Assembly: GCF_000754805.1 (NCBI RefSeq)
Contig: NZ_KN150731.1
Location: 1,320,492 to 1,384,491 of the forward strand
Length of the DNA stretch: 64,000 bases
Reading direction: 5' to 3'
Source of the DNA: Yersinia frederiksenii ATCC 33641
GTDB lineage: Bacteria > Pseudomonadota > Gammaproteobacteria > Enterobacterales > Enterobacteriaceae
The first letter of the stretch is position 1. The number at the start of each line of letters is the position of its first letter. Position numbers and translations under genes: made by a program. Shown here piece after piece: positions 9,686 to 18,999 of the stretch. The notes beneath the pieces were generated by a model that saw only the letters and a program-made list of their open reading frames with translations, was not told the origin of the DNA and ran no database searches.

Positions 9686-10620
9686 GCAGAAGAGTCGCAA
9701 CTATCACACTGAACCCAGCTTATGATCTGGTCGGTTTCTGCCCGGAAATTGAACGTGGTGAAGTTAACTTAGTGAAAACAGCCGGTCTACATGCCGCAGG
9801 TAAAGGCATCAATGTTGCCAAGGTACTGAAAGATTTAGGCATTGATGTCACTGTCGGTGGTTTCCTGGGCAAAGATAACCAAGACGGCTTCCAACTGCTA
9901 TTCAGTGAGCTGGGTATCGCTAACCGTTTTCAGGTGGTGCCGGGCCGTACCCGCATTAACGTCAAACTGACTGAAAAAGATGGCGAAGTCACTGACTTTA
10001 ACTTCTCCGGCTTTGAAGTGACTAAACCGGATTGGGATCGCTTCGTGACCGACTCATTGAGCTGGTTGGGGCAATTCGACATGGTTGCCGTCAGCGGCAG
10101 TCTGCCCGCTGGTGTTAATCCTGATGACTTTACCGACTGGATGAAGCGCCTACGTAGCCAATGCCCGTGCATTATTTTCGACAGCAGCCGTGAAGCACTG
10201 GTGGCAGGCCTGAAAGCCTCGCCATGGTTGGTAAAACCCAATCGCCGTGAACTGGAGATTTGGGCCGGTCGCCCATTACCAGAACTGAGTGATGTAGTCG
10301 CAGCCGCGCACGCACTGCGTGATGAGGGGATTGCTCACGTGGTTATCTCGCTCGGGGCTGAAGGGGCGCTGTGGGTTAATGCCTCTGGTGCATGGTTGGC
10401 AAAACCGCCGGCTTGTGAAGTGGTTAGCACTGTGGGTGCTGGCGACTCAATGGTCGGTGGCTTGATCTATGGGCTGTTGATGCGCGAATCCAGCGAACAC
10501 ACGCTGCGTTTGGCAACAGCTGTCGCTGCTTTGGCAGTCAGTCAGAGCAATGTTGGTATTACGGATCGCCCGCAGTTGGCAGCCATGATGGCGAAAGTTG
10601 ACCTGAAACCCTTTAATTGA
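9682..10620 (+). CDS. fruK: 1-phosphofructokinase
   Basis: A 312-residue PfkB-family sugar kinase converting fructose-1-phosphate to fructose-1,6-bisphosphate. Motifs seen are the N-terminal [22 protein letters not shown], the substrate-site region [20 protein letters not shown] and the C-terminal [17 protein letters not shown], where the Asp of GAGDS is the catalytic base. It overlaps fruB by 4 bp and ends 14 bases before the fruA start, consistent with tight translational coupling. Confidence 0.96.
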   Translation: MSRRVATITLNPAYDLVGFCPEIERGEVNLVKTAGLHAAGKGINVAKVLKDLGIDVTVGGFLGKDNQDGFQLLFSELGIANRFQVVPGRTRINVKLTEKDGEVTDFNFSGFEVTKPDWDRFVTDSLSWLGQFDMVAVSGSLPAGVNPDDFTDWMKRLRSQCPCIIFDSSREALVAGLKASPWLVKPNRRELEIWAGRPLPELSDVVAAAHALRDEGIAHVVISLGAEGALWVNASGAWLAKPPACEVVSTVGAGDSMVGGLIYGLLMRESSEHTLRLATAVAALAVSQSNVGITDRPQLAAMMAKVDLKPFN

Positions 10621-10634
10621 TCTCCGGAGGCGAA

Positions 10635-12320
10635 ATGAAAACGCTACTAATAATAGACAGTTCGCTCGGGCAGGCCAGAGGCCACCTTGCGACACTGATG
10701 TTGGGTGCTGCGGCGGCAAAAGCAGGACTGAGCTGGGTTGATAAGGCCGCGGATGCCGAGTTGGTGATTGTCGCAGGGCAATCCATCCCGGCTGATGCTG
10801 CGCTAAATGGTAAAAAAGTCTATCTCGGTGAGGTGGAAAAAGCGGTACGCGACCCGGAAGGTTTTTTAGCCCAGGCGATTGCGCAGGCGACACCTTATCA
10901 AGCCGCTGTTACTGCTACACCAGCCACATCGTCAGCGACCGCGCCTAAACGTATTGTGGCGATCACTGCGTGCCCTACGGGCGTAGCTCACACGTTTATG
11001 GCCGCTGAAGCTATTGAAAGTGAAGCGAAGAAACGCGGCTGGTGGGTAAAAGTTGAAACCCGTGGTTCCGTTGGCGCAGGTAATGCAATTACAGCAGAAG
11101 AAGTGGCCGCAGCCGATTTAGTGATTGTGGCGGCTGACATCGAAGTGGATCTGGATAAGTTTGCCGGTAAACCGATGTACCGCACTACCACCGGCCTGGC
11201 CCTGAAGAAAACTGCACAGGAGCTGGATAAAGCCTTGGTTGAAGCTGAAGTTTATCAAGCGAAAACCGGTAGCAGCACTGGGGTGAAGAAAACAGAAACG
11301 GGTGGCCCATATCGCCATCTGCTGACCGGTGTATCTTACATGTTGCCAATGGTGGTTGCTGGTGGCCTGTGTATTGCACTCTCCTTCGTGTTCGGTATTA
11401 AAGCCTTTGAAGTCAAAGGCACCTTGGCTGCGGCCTTGATGCAAATTGGTGGCGGTTCGGCTTTCGCCTTGATGGTGCCAGTGTTAGCGGGCTTCATCGC
11501 CTTCTCAATTGCTGACCGTCCGGGTCTGACGCCGGGGTTGATTGGCGGTATGTTAGCCGTCAGCACCGGTGCCGGTTTCCTTGGCGGTATTATTGCCGGT
11601 TTCCTGGCCGGTTATGTAGCCAAAGCTATCAGTACTAAGCTGCGTTTGCCGCAAAGTATGGAAGCGCTTAAGCCAATATTGATTATTCCGCTGGTGGCTA
11701 GCCTGATTGTGGGTTTGGTGATGATTTATGTGGTCGGTACGCCGGTGGCAAAAATCATGACTGGCCTGACTAACTGGCTGCAATCCATGGGCACCGCGAA
11801 TGCGGTACTGCTGGGAGCCATTTTGGGTGCCATGATGTGTACCGATATGGGTGGGCCGGTGAACAAAGCTGCTTACGCCTTTGGGGTGGCACTGCTGAGT
11901 TCCTCTGTTTATGCACCAATGGCGGCAATCATGGCGGCGGGAATGGTGCCACCGTTGGCAATGGGCCTGGCAACACTGCTGGCGCGTCATAAGTTCGATA
12001 AAGGCGAGCAAGAAGGGGGCAAAGCGGCGCTGGTACTGGGTCTGTGCTTTATCTCTGAAGGTGCGATTCCCTTTGCAGCGCGTGACCCAATGCGTGTCTT
12101 GCCGTGCTGTATCGCCGGTGGCGCATTGACTGGCGCACTCTCTATGGCATTCGGCGCACAGCTGATGGCACCACACGGTGGTCTGTTTGTGCTGTTAATT
12201 CCAGGGGCGATTCATCCGGTACTGCTGTATCTGGTGGCGATTATTGCCGGTACAGTCTTGGCCGGTGGTTTGTATGCGATGCTGAAACGTCCTGATGCTG
12301 CAGTAGCAAAAGTGGCTTAA
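10635..12320 (+). CDS. fruA: Fructose-specific PTS enzyme IIBC
   Basis: A 561-residue membrane permease that imports fructose and phosphorylates it at C1. The N-terminus holds an inactive-looking IIB' domain (about residues 1-100) and then a IIB domain with the phosphocysteine in ITACPTGVAHT (Cys113). The IIC membrane domain begins near residue 225 and has eight to nine hydrophobic segments with GPVNKAAYAFG and SEGAIPFAARDP. The frame is open from 10617, but the ATG at 10635 has GGAGG 4 bases upstream and gives the usual family length. It is the last gene of fruBKA, followed by a strong terminator. Confidence 0.96.
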   Translation: MKTLLIIDSSLGQARGHLATLMLGAAAAKAGLSWVDKAADAELVIVAGQSIPADAALNGKKVYLGEVEKAVRDPEGFLAQAIAQATPYQAAVTATPATSSATAPKRIVAITACPTGVAHTFMAAEAIESEAKKRGWWVKVETRGSVGAGNAITAEEVAAADLVIVAADIEVDLDKFAGKPMYRTTTGLALKKTAQELDKALVEAEVYQAKTGSSTGVKKTETGGPYRHLLTGVSYMLPMVVAGGLCIALSFVFGIKAFEVKGTLAAALMQIGGGSAFALMVPVLAGFIAFSIADRPGLTPGLIGGMLAVSTGAGFLGGIIAGFLAGYVAKAISTKLRLPQSMEALKPILIIPLVASLIVGLVMIYVVGTPVAKIMTGLTNWLQSMGTANAVLLGAILGAMMCTDMGGPVNKAAYAFGVALLSSSVYAPMAAIMAAGMVPPLAMGLATLLARHKFDKGEQEGGKAALVLGLCFISEGAIPFAARDPMRVLPCCIAGGALTGALSMAFGAQLMAPHGGLFVLLIPGAIHPVLLYLVAIIAGTVLAGGLYAMLKRPDAAVAKVA

Positions 12321-12358
12321 GTTTAGAATTAATCAGGTGCTCAAGCTGCACTGTTCAT

Positions 12359-12390
12359 AAAAAAACCGGCCTCAAGTGCCGGTTTTTTTT
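12359..12390. terminator. Bidirectional terminator between fruA and nfo
   Basis: Stem aaccggc/gccggtt with a 7-base loop, flanked by seven A on the left and eight T on the right. It serves fruA on the plus strand and nfo on the minus strand. Confidence 0.92.
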
Positions 12391-12410
12391 ATCTGCTGAA
12401 TGCTACGCTG

Positions 12411-13256
12411 TTAAACTTCCGCCTGCGATTTCAACCAGGCTATCTCTTCAGCCCAGATATCCGGATTGACCGTTTCCAGAATCAGCGGGATATTATCAAA
12501 ACGCGAGTCGCGCATAATATAACTGAACACGGTTTTACCGATATTGCCTTCACCCAAGCTGTGGTGGCGGTCAACGCGGCTGTTAAATTCACTTTTGGCA
12601 TCATTAAGATGCATGCCTCGCAGATATTGGAAGCCCACGATATCCCCCAGTGCGGCGAAAGTGCGCTGACAATCCTCTTCAGTGCGCAAATCATAACCGG
12701 CAGCAAAGGCATGGCAGGTATCAATACAAACACCGACACGGCTTTTATCCTCTACGCCATCGATAATGGCGGCCAAATGCTCAAACTTAAAACCAAGATT
12801 GCTGCCTTGACCGGCGGTATTTTCAATCACCGCAATGACCCCTTCAGTGGCATTCAGTGCAATATTGATGGATTCGGCGATACGAGCCAGGCATTTATCT
12901 TCATCAATTTGCAGTAAATGGCTGCCGGGATGGAAATTCAGTAATGACAACCCCAGTTGCTGGCAACGCACCATCTCATCGATAAAAGCTTCACGGGACT
13001 TTTCCAGTGCCTCGGTAACCGGGTGACCAAGGTTAATCAGATAGCTGTCGTGAGGCAGGATTTGAGCGGAAGTGTAGCCGTACTGCTCGCAGGCCTGTTT
13101 AAATTTCTCAATAACCTCTTCTGCCAGTGGCGCGGCGCGCCATTGACGTTGATTCTTGGTAAACAGGGCAAAGGCAGTAGCCTCAAGTTGGTGTGCCCGA
13201 ATCACCGCCTGATCGACACCACCCGCTGCGCTAACATGTGCACCGACAAATTTCAT
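12411..13256 (-). CDS. nfo: Endonuclease IV (AP endonuclease)
   Basis: A 281-residue zinc-dependent enzyme that cleaves 5' to abasic sites and some oxidised bases in base excision repair. Family blocks are [14 protein letters not shown] at the start, [69 protein letters not shown] and LILETVNPD, carrying the His/Asp/Glu ligands for three Zn ions. The frame is open for 35 more codons upstream, but the ATG at 13256 has AGGAGA 6 bases before it and matches the E. coli start. The gene follows yeiH on the same strand, as in E. coli. Confidence 0.96.
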   Translation of the reverse strand: MKFVGAHVSAAGGVDQAVIRAHQLEATAFALFTKNQRQWRAAPLAEEVIEKFKQACEQYGYTSAQILPHDSYLINLGHPVTEALEKSREAFIDEMVRCQQLGLSLLNFHPGSHLLQIDEDKCLARIAESINIALNATEGVIAVIENTAGQGSNLGFKFEHLAAIIDGVEDKSRVGVCIDTCHAFAAGYDLRTEEDCQRTFAALGDIVGFQYLRGMHLNDAKSEFNSRVDRHHSLGEGNIGKTVFSYIMRDSRFDNIPLILETVNPDIWAEEIAWLKSQAEV

Positions 13257-13333
13257 TCCATTCTCCTTTGATGACCGGGGCATTATGGCATTGATAGCGG
13301 CATGATTGAATGAGATAAAGTGTAGGGAAAGAG

Positions 13334-13355
13334 AAGGGCTGCTAATGCAGCCCTT
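13334..13355 (-). terminator. Hairpin downstream of yeiH
   Basis: Perfect 9-bp stem aagggctgc/gcagccctt with a TAAT loop, 12 bases after the yeiH stop. The T-tract on the minus strand is poor (ctctttccc), so it may attenuate rather than fully stop transcription into nfo. Confidence 0.55.
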
Positions 13356-13367
13356 GAACAAGAAGTG

Positions 13368-14450
13368 TTATGCGGCAAAATGCTGAACCAGTAAGTTGAT
13401 GCCGGTACCACCGACCAACAACCAGACAAACAGTATTAAAGCCAGTAATAGCGGTTTTATCCCTGCCTGACGAATAGAGCCAACATGGGTGGTTAACCCT
13501 AATGCCGCCATTGCCATCGCCAATAAGATAGTATCCAGTGCAATCAGATGGTTAACCCATGCTGCTGGCAGCAAGTTGAGCGAGTTGAAACCGGCCATCA
13601 GAATAAATATCACTGCAAACCACGGAATGGTGATGGCACTTTTCTCACGCTTTTCACCGTGGGTTTTCATGCTGCTGCGGCCCAAATAAGCTGAAAGTAA
13701 CAGCAAGAAGGGGGCTAGCATCATGACGCGGATCATTTTGGTGATAACCGCCGCATTTTCAGCATCAGGTCCCATCGCATGGCCTGCAGCCACGACCTGC
13801 GCCACTTCATGAATTGTAGAACCGGCAAAAATACCAAAGGTTTCCTGACTCAATGGCAGCCATTGATAATGCAGGTTTAACTGATACAGCCAAGGGTAAA
13901 CAAAAATAGCCAACGTCCCGAAAATCACCACGGTTGCTACTGCCACCGCGACTTTGCTGGCATCGGCTTTCAGCACCGGCTCTGTCGCCATGATTGCCGC
14001 AGCACCACAAATACTGCTACCGGCACCAATCAGCATCACAGTTTGCTGGTCCAAGCCAAATATGCGTTTACCCAGCCAGCATGCCAATATAAAAGTCGAA
14101 CTTAAGGTTAAAAGGTCGATAACCATCCCGGTAGCACCGACATCAGCAACTTGCTGAAAAGTCAGCCGGAAACCATACAAAATGATCCCCAGACGCAGCA
14201 AATGCTGTTTGGCAAGCACCACCCCATCAGCACAGACTGGCTGTACCCATGGGTATAATGTATTGCCCACGACAATACCGAATAGAATAGCCAGAGTTAG
14301 GGCTCCTAGCCCCATATTGATAAACCACGGCATATCACCCACTTCAAGTGCTACCCCTGTAAGCACACCGGTTAATACCAACCCAGGGATATAGCGGGTT
14401 AGAGTAAACTGCTGTGGTTGGGAGAGTCCTTTAATATGAGAAGTCGCCAT
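13368..14450 (-). CDS. yeiH: YeiH/UPF0324 family inner-membrane protein
   Basis: A 360-residue protein with about ten hydrophobic segments. Family blocks include [60 protein letters not shown] and [11 protein letters not shown]. The family is suspected to transport sulfur or small anionic compounds; its role is not established. In E. coli the neighbouring regulator gene yeiE is directly adjacent and divergent; here about 1.2 kb with two small genes separates them. The start has AGGAG 6 bases upstream. Confidence 0.88.
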   Translation of the reverse strand: MATSHIKGLSQPQQFTLTRYIPGLVLTGVLTGVALEVGDMPWFINMGLGALTLAILFGIVVGNTLYPWVQPVCADGVVLAKQHLLRLGIILYGFRLTFQQVADVGATGMVIDLLTLSSTFILACWLGKRIFGLDQQTVMLIGAGSSICGAAAIMATEPVLKADASKVAVAVATVVIFGTLAIFVYPWLYQLNLHYQWLPLSQETFGIFAGSTIHEVAQVVAAGHAMGPDAENAAVITKMIRVMMLAPFLLLLSAYLGRSSMKTHGEKREKSAITIPWFAVIFILMAGFNSLNLLPAAWVNHLIALDTILLAMAMAALGLTTHVGSIRQAGIKPLLLALILFVWLLVGGTGINLLVQHFAA

Positions 14451-14598
14451 GTTATCTCCTATGTCCTGTAAAGATTGTGCCTAGTTTACCTATTTGCGAC
14501 ATAATAGATAAATTCATTATATATTTATAATCAATCGATATAACTGGTAAGTGGGGGTTAGAAAACGTTGTCAGTCGGCGGGTCTGCTATAAATGATG

Positions 14599-14624
14599 CA
14601 GGCATACAGAAGAGTGTATGCCTG
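14599..14624 (-). terminator. Hairpin after small secreted-protein gene
   Basis: Nine-bp stem caggcatac/gtatgcctg with an 8-base loop, about 10 bases downstream of the minus-strand gene ending at 14634. The T-run is weak (catttatag). Its placement supports that small gene being real. Confidence 0.5.
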
Positions 14625-14633
14625 ATAATCCTC

Positions 14634-14861
14634 TTATGAGGAAGCTGGCTGCTCTGTTTGCCCGGTGACTGGAGACGTGGTCTGGTCATGCGGATTGGGT
14701 GTTCCTCCCAGCATGCAGGCGTTGTAGTCCTCGACTTCTGGTTGTAGACAGGCCGTGATACATTCGTCTTCACTTAATCCTGCGAGCTCACAAGCATTTG
14801 CGGACCAAGGAATAACCGAAACAGTTAACGAAAGTAGTAGATATTTAATAGGATTATTCAT
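14634..14861 (-). CDS. Small exported cysteine-rich protein, unknown
   Basis: Seventy-five residues, not recognised. It starts with a signal peptide (about residues 1-23, hydrophobic LLLSLTVSV, cleavage likely after ANA). The mature part has four cysteines at 24, 34, 38 and 49, a C-x9-C-x3-C-x10-C pattern that could form two disulfides in a helical hairpin. The tail is Pro, Thr and Gln rich and looks unstructured. A gagg ribosome site lies 9 bases before the ATG and a hairpin follows the stop. It sits between yeiH and yeiE, where E. coli has no gene. Confidence 0.6.
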   Translation of the reverse strand: MNNPIKYLLLSLTVSVIPWSANACELAGLSEDECITACLQPEVEDYNACMLGGTPNPHDQTTSPVTGQTEQPASS

Positions 14862-15148
14862 AAGTAAAACCTCAATAAGTTAAGTGAATCTATTTATTTA
14901 AGATGTGAGGGGGACATTGATAATATTCTTATTTAAACGCTAATTAATGATATTTATACTGAATATATACAATGAGTTACCACATCACGAGAAGAGTATG
15001 TTGATAAAGTAAAAGGTTCAATTAACTAATACTCGCCCTAATCGGACTAAAGCATCGGAACAACCTGCAGATGGTTGGCGGCGGCGGCGGGGAGAGCAAG
15101 CATCGGCGTTACAGTTGCAACATTTAATCAGCAATATAAGGTTTTAAT
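14862..15148. other. AT-rich intergenic region between the two small genes
   Basis: About 290 bases with divergent small genes on either side, so it should hold both promoters. A GC-rich patch near 15075-15095 (ggcggcggcggggag) breaks an otherwise AT-rich stretch. No regulator site was recognised. Confidence 0.3.
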
Positions 15149-15439
15149 ATGAAGAAGATAAAACCAGAAAAGTCGCTTTGGGTGATATTGGTGATTGCAC
15201 CACTTATTTATTTATTGATCCCACCTTATTTAGTCGCTTATTTTTTCAAGTTATATAACTTGAATCCTTTCCATATAGCGTCTTTGCCACATTTTAATCC
15301 GTTCAAGGCCGAGCGTGGCATCCCATTATCACATACCTTTAGCTATCTTCTGGTTATGTGGTTGATTTTAAACATGGTTGTTTGCGTGCTTGTGGCAATG
15401 GTTTATCGGCTATTCTTTCGTTCAGATGATAATAAATAG
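15149..15439 (+). CDS. Small two-pass membrane protein, unknown
   Basis: Ninety-six residues, not recognised. It starts with a basic MKKIKPEKS, then a hydrophobic segment (about residues 10-33), a polar loop containing Asn-Pro-Phe and His-Phe-Asn-Pro, and a second hydrophobic segment (about 62-88), ending in a basic and acidic tail. This predicts a hairpin inner-membrane protein with both ends in the cytoplasm. A taagg ribosome-like site precedes the ATG by about 7 bases. It is accessory relative to the E. coli order. Confidence 0.5.
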   Translation: MKKIKPEKSLWVILVIAPLIYLLIPPYLVAYFFKLYNLNPFHIASLPHFNPFKAERGIPLSHTFSYLLVMWLILNMVVCVLVAMVYRLFFRSDDNK

Positions 15440-15628
15440 TATTTTCGCTGCTTAATTTGATCCCTGATAACCTCCCGATTTTACTCAAAGGTGTTAGTCT
15501 TATACGGTAATTGAGGCTATATAATCCTTTCGTCAGCAATTACTTTGGGTAGACATTAGCTCCTCTCATCTGGCAACTGACGAACAGAGTGATGATAGCG
15601 TCCTCCATTTTTTACTACAGAGACCGTT

Positions 15629-16501
15629 ATGCACATAACCTTACGTCAACTTGAAGTCTTTACTGAGGTGCTAAAGAGCGGCTCCACCACCCAGGCATCG
15701 GTTGTGCTGGCGCTTTCACAATCGGCAGTCAGCGCCGCCTTGGCGGATTTGGAAGGGCAATTAGGGGTGCAACTTTTTGATAGGGTCGGTAAGCGTTTAG
15801 TGACCAATGAGCATGGGCGTCTGCTTTACCCCAAAGCGCGTGCGCTACTCGATCAGTCGATTGAAATAGAACAACTTTTCTTACAGGATTTAGGTGCACT
15901 CCGCATTGCGGCCAGTAGCACTATTGGCAACTATATGTTGCCGGGCATGATTGCCAAGTATCGGCGTGATTTTCCTGGCACGCCGCTGGAACTGAATATT
16001 GGTAATACCCAGGATGTCATTGAAGCTGTAGCTGATTTTCGCGGAGATCTGGGGCTGATTGAAGGGCCGTGCCACATGCCAGAGCTATTGACACAGGCTT
16101 GGCAACGAGATGAATTGGTGGTGTTTGCGGCTCCTGATAATCCGCTATGTCATAAAATGCTGACCTTGGATGAGCTCGCCGATGCGGCTTGGATCTTAAG
16201 AGAGCGAGGCTCAGGTACAAGAGAAGTGCTCGACCATTTGCTGTTGGCAAAATTGCCGCATTTTAAATTAGTCATGGAACTGGGGAACTCAGAGGCCATT
16301 AAGCGGGCAGTGCGTTACGGCATGGGGATCAGCTGTTTATCGCGTCAGGTTATTGCTGATCAACTCGCCAACGGTGAACTGGTCGCGCTTAACATCCCTT
16401 TACCCCCCCTCTTTCGCACGCTATATCTGATTCATCATCGGCAAAAACACATCTCCAATGCTTTGCAACGTTTTCTGAGTTACTGTCAGGAAGAGACTTA
16501 A
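15629..16501 (+). CDS. yeiE: LysR-type transcriptional regulator YeiE
   Basis: A 290-residue LysR-family regulator: winged helix-turn-helix in residues 1-60 ([38 protein letters not shown]) and a periplasmic-binding-like effector domain from about residue 90. It is called YeiE from gene order (yeiH on one side, lysP on the other, as in E. coli). From memory, YeiE in relatives responds to sulfite and controls sulfite metabolism and motility; whether it controls yeiH across the inserted small genes is an inference. No autoregulatory T-N11-A box could be fixed by eye. Confidence 0.85.
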   Translation: MHITLRQLEVFTEVLKSGSTTQASVVLALSQSAVSAALADLEGQLGVQLFDRVGKRLVTNEHGRLLYPKARALLDQSIEIEQLFLQDLGALRIAASSTIGNYMLPGMIAKYRRDFPGTPLELNIGNTQDVIEAVADFRGDLGLIEGPCHMPELLTQAWQRDELVVFAAPDNPLCHKMLTLDELADAAWILRERGSGTREVLDHLLLAKLPHFKLVMELGNSEAIKRAVRYGMGISCLSRQVIADQLANGELVALNIPLPPLFRTLYLIHHRQKHISNALQRFLSYCQEET

Positions 16502-16734
16502 ACTCGACCAGTGTATTAGCAACAGAGTAGGGAGGATTTTAAGTGTTTTACGCCAGTTAAAAAGGGGATTGTGGCCTGAATACCCTGTCAGTATGAGCTT
16601 ATTCTGACAATTGAGCTTTTGCTAATAATTGGGCTGGGATCATGAAGGTATCTTATATCAGCGCATTGTTACTAACAGAGCCGGTGGGATTTGTTACAAT
16701 CCCGCCTCATTTTTAAGGGCGGATTAGGGTAAGA

Positions 16735-18261
16735 ATGACTCAGCAACATACTAAAATCCCAGCGCAGCAGGGTGCACAGCGCTTACGCCGAGAGCTTAAA
16801 TCACGGCATCTAGCCATGATCGCTATCGGTGGTTCAATTGGTACCGGTCTATTTGTGGCCTCAGGGGCGACGGTATCACAGGCAGGCCCAGGTGGAGCAT
16901 TGCTCTCCTATGCATTGATTGGCCTGATGGTTTATTTCTTGATGACCAGCCTGGGTGAACTGGCGGCATTTATGCCGGTATCCGGTTCATTCTCGACTTA
17001 CGGCTCAAAATATGTTGAGGAAGGCTTCGGCTTCGCCCTCGGCTGGAACTACTGGTACAACTGGGCGGTGACTATTGCCGTTGACTTGGTTGCCGCACAA
17101 TTAGTGATGAATTACTGGTTCCCGGACACCCCAGGCTGGATCTGGAGTGCGTTGTTCCTCGGCCTGATGTTTTTACTGAATTGGATATCAGTAAAAGGCT
17201 TTGGTGAAGCGGAATACTGGTTCTCACTGATTAAAGTGACCACAGTGATTATCTTCATCATTGTGGGCGTGATGATGATAAGCGGCATCATGAAGGGCGG
17301 CGAGAGTGCTGGTTGGCACAACTGGACTATTGGCGATGCACCGTTTGCCGGTGGTTTCTCCGCCATGATCGGGGTGGCAATGATTGTCGGTTTCTCTTTC
17401 CAGGGGACTGAACTTATCGGTATTGCTGCGGGCGAGTCAAAAGATCCGGGCAAGAACATTCCACGTGCGGTGCGCAAAGTGTTCTGGCGTATTTTGCTGT
17501 TCTATATCTTCGCTATCCTTATTATCAGTTTGATCATTCCGTACACCGACCCAAGTTTGTTACGTAATGATGTTAAAGATATCAGTGTCAGCCCATTCAC
17601 CTTGGTATTCCAGAATGCAGGTCTGTTGTCAGCGGCTGCGGTGATGAATGCGGTTATCCTGACGGCGGTATTATCCGCAGGTAACTCAGGGATGTATGCT
17701 TCAACCCGTATGTTGTTTACGCTGGCTTCAGAAGGTAAGGCACCGCGTATTTTCGCCAAGCTTTCTAGCGGCGGTGTACCGCGTAATGCACTCTATGCGA
17801 CGACTGTAGTGGCTGGCTTGTGCTTCTTGAGCTCGATGTTTGGTAACCAAACTGTCTATCTGTGGTTGCTTAATACCTCAGGGATGACGGGCTTTATTGC
17901 CTGGTTGGGGATTGCCATCAGTCATTACCGTTTCCGTCGCGGTTATATGATGCAGGGCCGTGATTTGAATGACTTACCTTATCAGTCAGGTTTCTTCCCA
18001 TTAGGGCCGATTTTTGCTTTTGTGCTGTGCTTGATCATTACTTTGGGTCAGAACTATCAGGCATTCCTGCAAGATCGTATTGACTGGTATGGCGTCACCG
18101 CCACCTACATTGGTATTCCATTGTTCTTGGTCATTTGGTTTGGCTTTAAGCTGACCCGTGGTACTCGGGTAATCAAATACCAAGATATGGAATTCCCTAA
18201 ATGGCGTGATGAGAGCCATGATGAGCAAGAACCAAAAAAGTCGGTACTGATTTCTGACTAA
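16735..18261 (+). CDS. lysP: Lysine-specific permease
   Basis: A 508-residue inner-membrane amino acid permease (APC superfamily) with twelve predicted segments that imports lysine by proton symport. It begins with LRRELKSRHLAMIAIGGSIGTGLFVASG, the APC helix-1 substrate-binding motif, and contains GEAEYWFSLIKVTTV and SFQGTELIGIAAGESKDPGKNIPRAV, which are typical of LysP and its close relatives. In E. coli LysP also senses lysine for CadC. Location next to yeiE and a CirA-type receptor supports the assignment. A terminator follows directly. Confidence 0.93.
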   Translation: MTQQHTKIPAQQGAQRLRRELKSRHLAMIAIGGSIGTGLFVASGATVSQAGPGGALLSYALIGLMVYFLMTSLGELAAFMPVSGSFSTYGSKYVEEGFGFALGWNYWYNWAVTIAVDLVAAQLVMNYWFPDTPGWIWSALFLGLMFLLNWISVKGFGEAEYWFSLIKVTTVIIFIIVGVMMISGIMKGGESAGWHNWTIGDAPFAGGFSAMIGVAMIVGFSFQGTELIGIAAGESKDPGKNIPRAVRKVFWRILLFYIFAILIISLIIPYTDPSLLRNDVKDISVSPFTLVFQNAGLLSAAAVMNAVILTAVLSAGNSGMYASTRMLFTLASEGKAPRIFAKLSSGGVPRNALYATTVVAGLCFLSSMFGNQTVYLWLLNTSGMTGFIAWLGIAISHYRFRRGYMMQGRDLNDLPYQSGFFPLGPIFAFVLCLIITLGQNYQAFLQDRIDWYGVTATYIGIPLFLVIWFGFKLTRGTRVIKYQDMEFPKWRDESHDEQEPKKSVLISD

Positions 18262-18280
18262 CGCAACGACATCATGAGAG

Positions 18281-18308
18281 AAGGGCGATAATGTTATCGC
18301 CCTTTTTT
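18281..18308 (+). terminator. Rho-independent terminator of lysP
   Basis: Ten-bp stem aagggcgata/tatcgccctt with loop atgt, followed by a run of T, starting 19 bases after the lysP stop. Confidence 0.92.
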
Positions 18309-18474
18309 ACGTCCTCAAAATGAGTGTTATCTGCTCGATCTCCTGCAAATATTTTCGTTAACTTCCCCTTCACTCCCTCATTCTGCCATGGGTAAAATTA
18401 ACCCTATTGATTAAATAATTTTATAAAACAAGCAGTTAAATATAATTATATGAAATCAGTTATAGTAATCTTAT

Positions 18475-18489
18475 TGATAAGTATTATCG
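18475..18489. promoter_or_regulatory. Fur box
   Basis: tgataagtattatcg differs from the 7-1-7 Fur core TGATAATNATTATCA only at the seventh and last bases. It lies about 140 bases before a decayed ABC permease remnant and about 510 bases before the TonB receptor. It is therefore best read as the iron-controlled promoter of a former transporter operon that may now drive the receptor. Confidence 0.7.
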
Positions 18490-18612
18490 TTTGCTTTATT
18501 GTTAGCGCCATCTGATCAGAAAGTGTAAAGGGCATTGGGTCGCGTGAGTCTGAAGAGCGTTCTGCTGACACTCCTTGAGACTAATAATGGCCATGGCAGG
18601 TAGCAGACTTAA

Positions 18613-18786
18613 ATGAGTGTATTGACTGAACCCATGACAGACACGCCGCAGCAAACTGATGTCAGCGTTATGGGCCGTTATAAGAATATTGTACGTCACC
18701 GCCTATTAATTATGAGCGTGTTGGTGTTGGCGATTGTCGACTGCTTGTTTTCATGCCTTATTTCACGCGGTGCATCCGCACTGTGA
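18613..18786 (+). pseudogene. N-terminal remnant resembling a FecCD-type iron ABC permease
   Basis: A 57-codon frame begins MSVLTEPMTDTPQQTD and continues with GRYKNIVRHRLLIMSVLVLAIV, which resembles the start and first membrane segment of iron-siderophore permeases (about 330 residues when intact). It then runs into a short unrelated tail and stops. A Fur box lies upstream and a siderophore-type receptor downstream. From memory, Y. pestis has a Yiu iron ABC operon together with receptor yiuR; this would be its deletion scar. The family call rests on a short segment and is uncertain. Confidence 0.42.
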
Positions 18787-18999
18787 TGTAAGGCATATAT
18801 TTGAGCAGTAACTGATTTCATAAAATAAAAATTATGTATTAAGCAGGAATTGTTGGAAGCGCTATTGCTGCTTTGGTGAGCTATTGCCGATTTGTATAAA
18901 AATAATATTTGTCACCTGCCCGTCAGGCGGTATCGCTGCAGGCAAAAAGAACCTGATGGAAAGGCTCTGAGTAAATTTATATCTCATGGAGAACGTATA

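Noticed and set aside
11553-12176. A 207-codon antisense frame within fruA
   Set aside because: It is rich in His, Gln and Arg as expected from the complement of a membrane-protein gene, with no ribosome site or domain.
18892-18999. Upstream extension of the TonB receptor frame by 36 codons
   Set aside because: It would bury the signal peptide; the ATG at 19000 has a good ribosome site and directly precedes a normal signal sequence.
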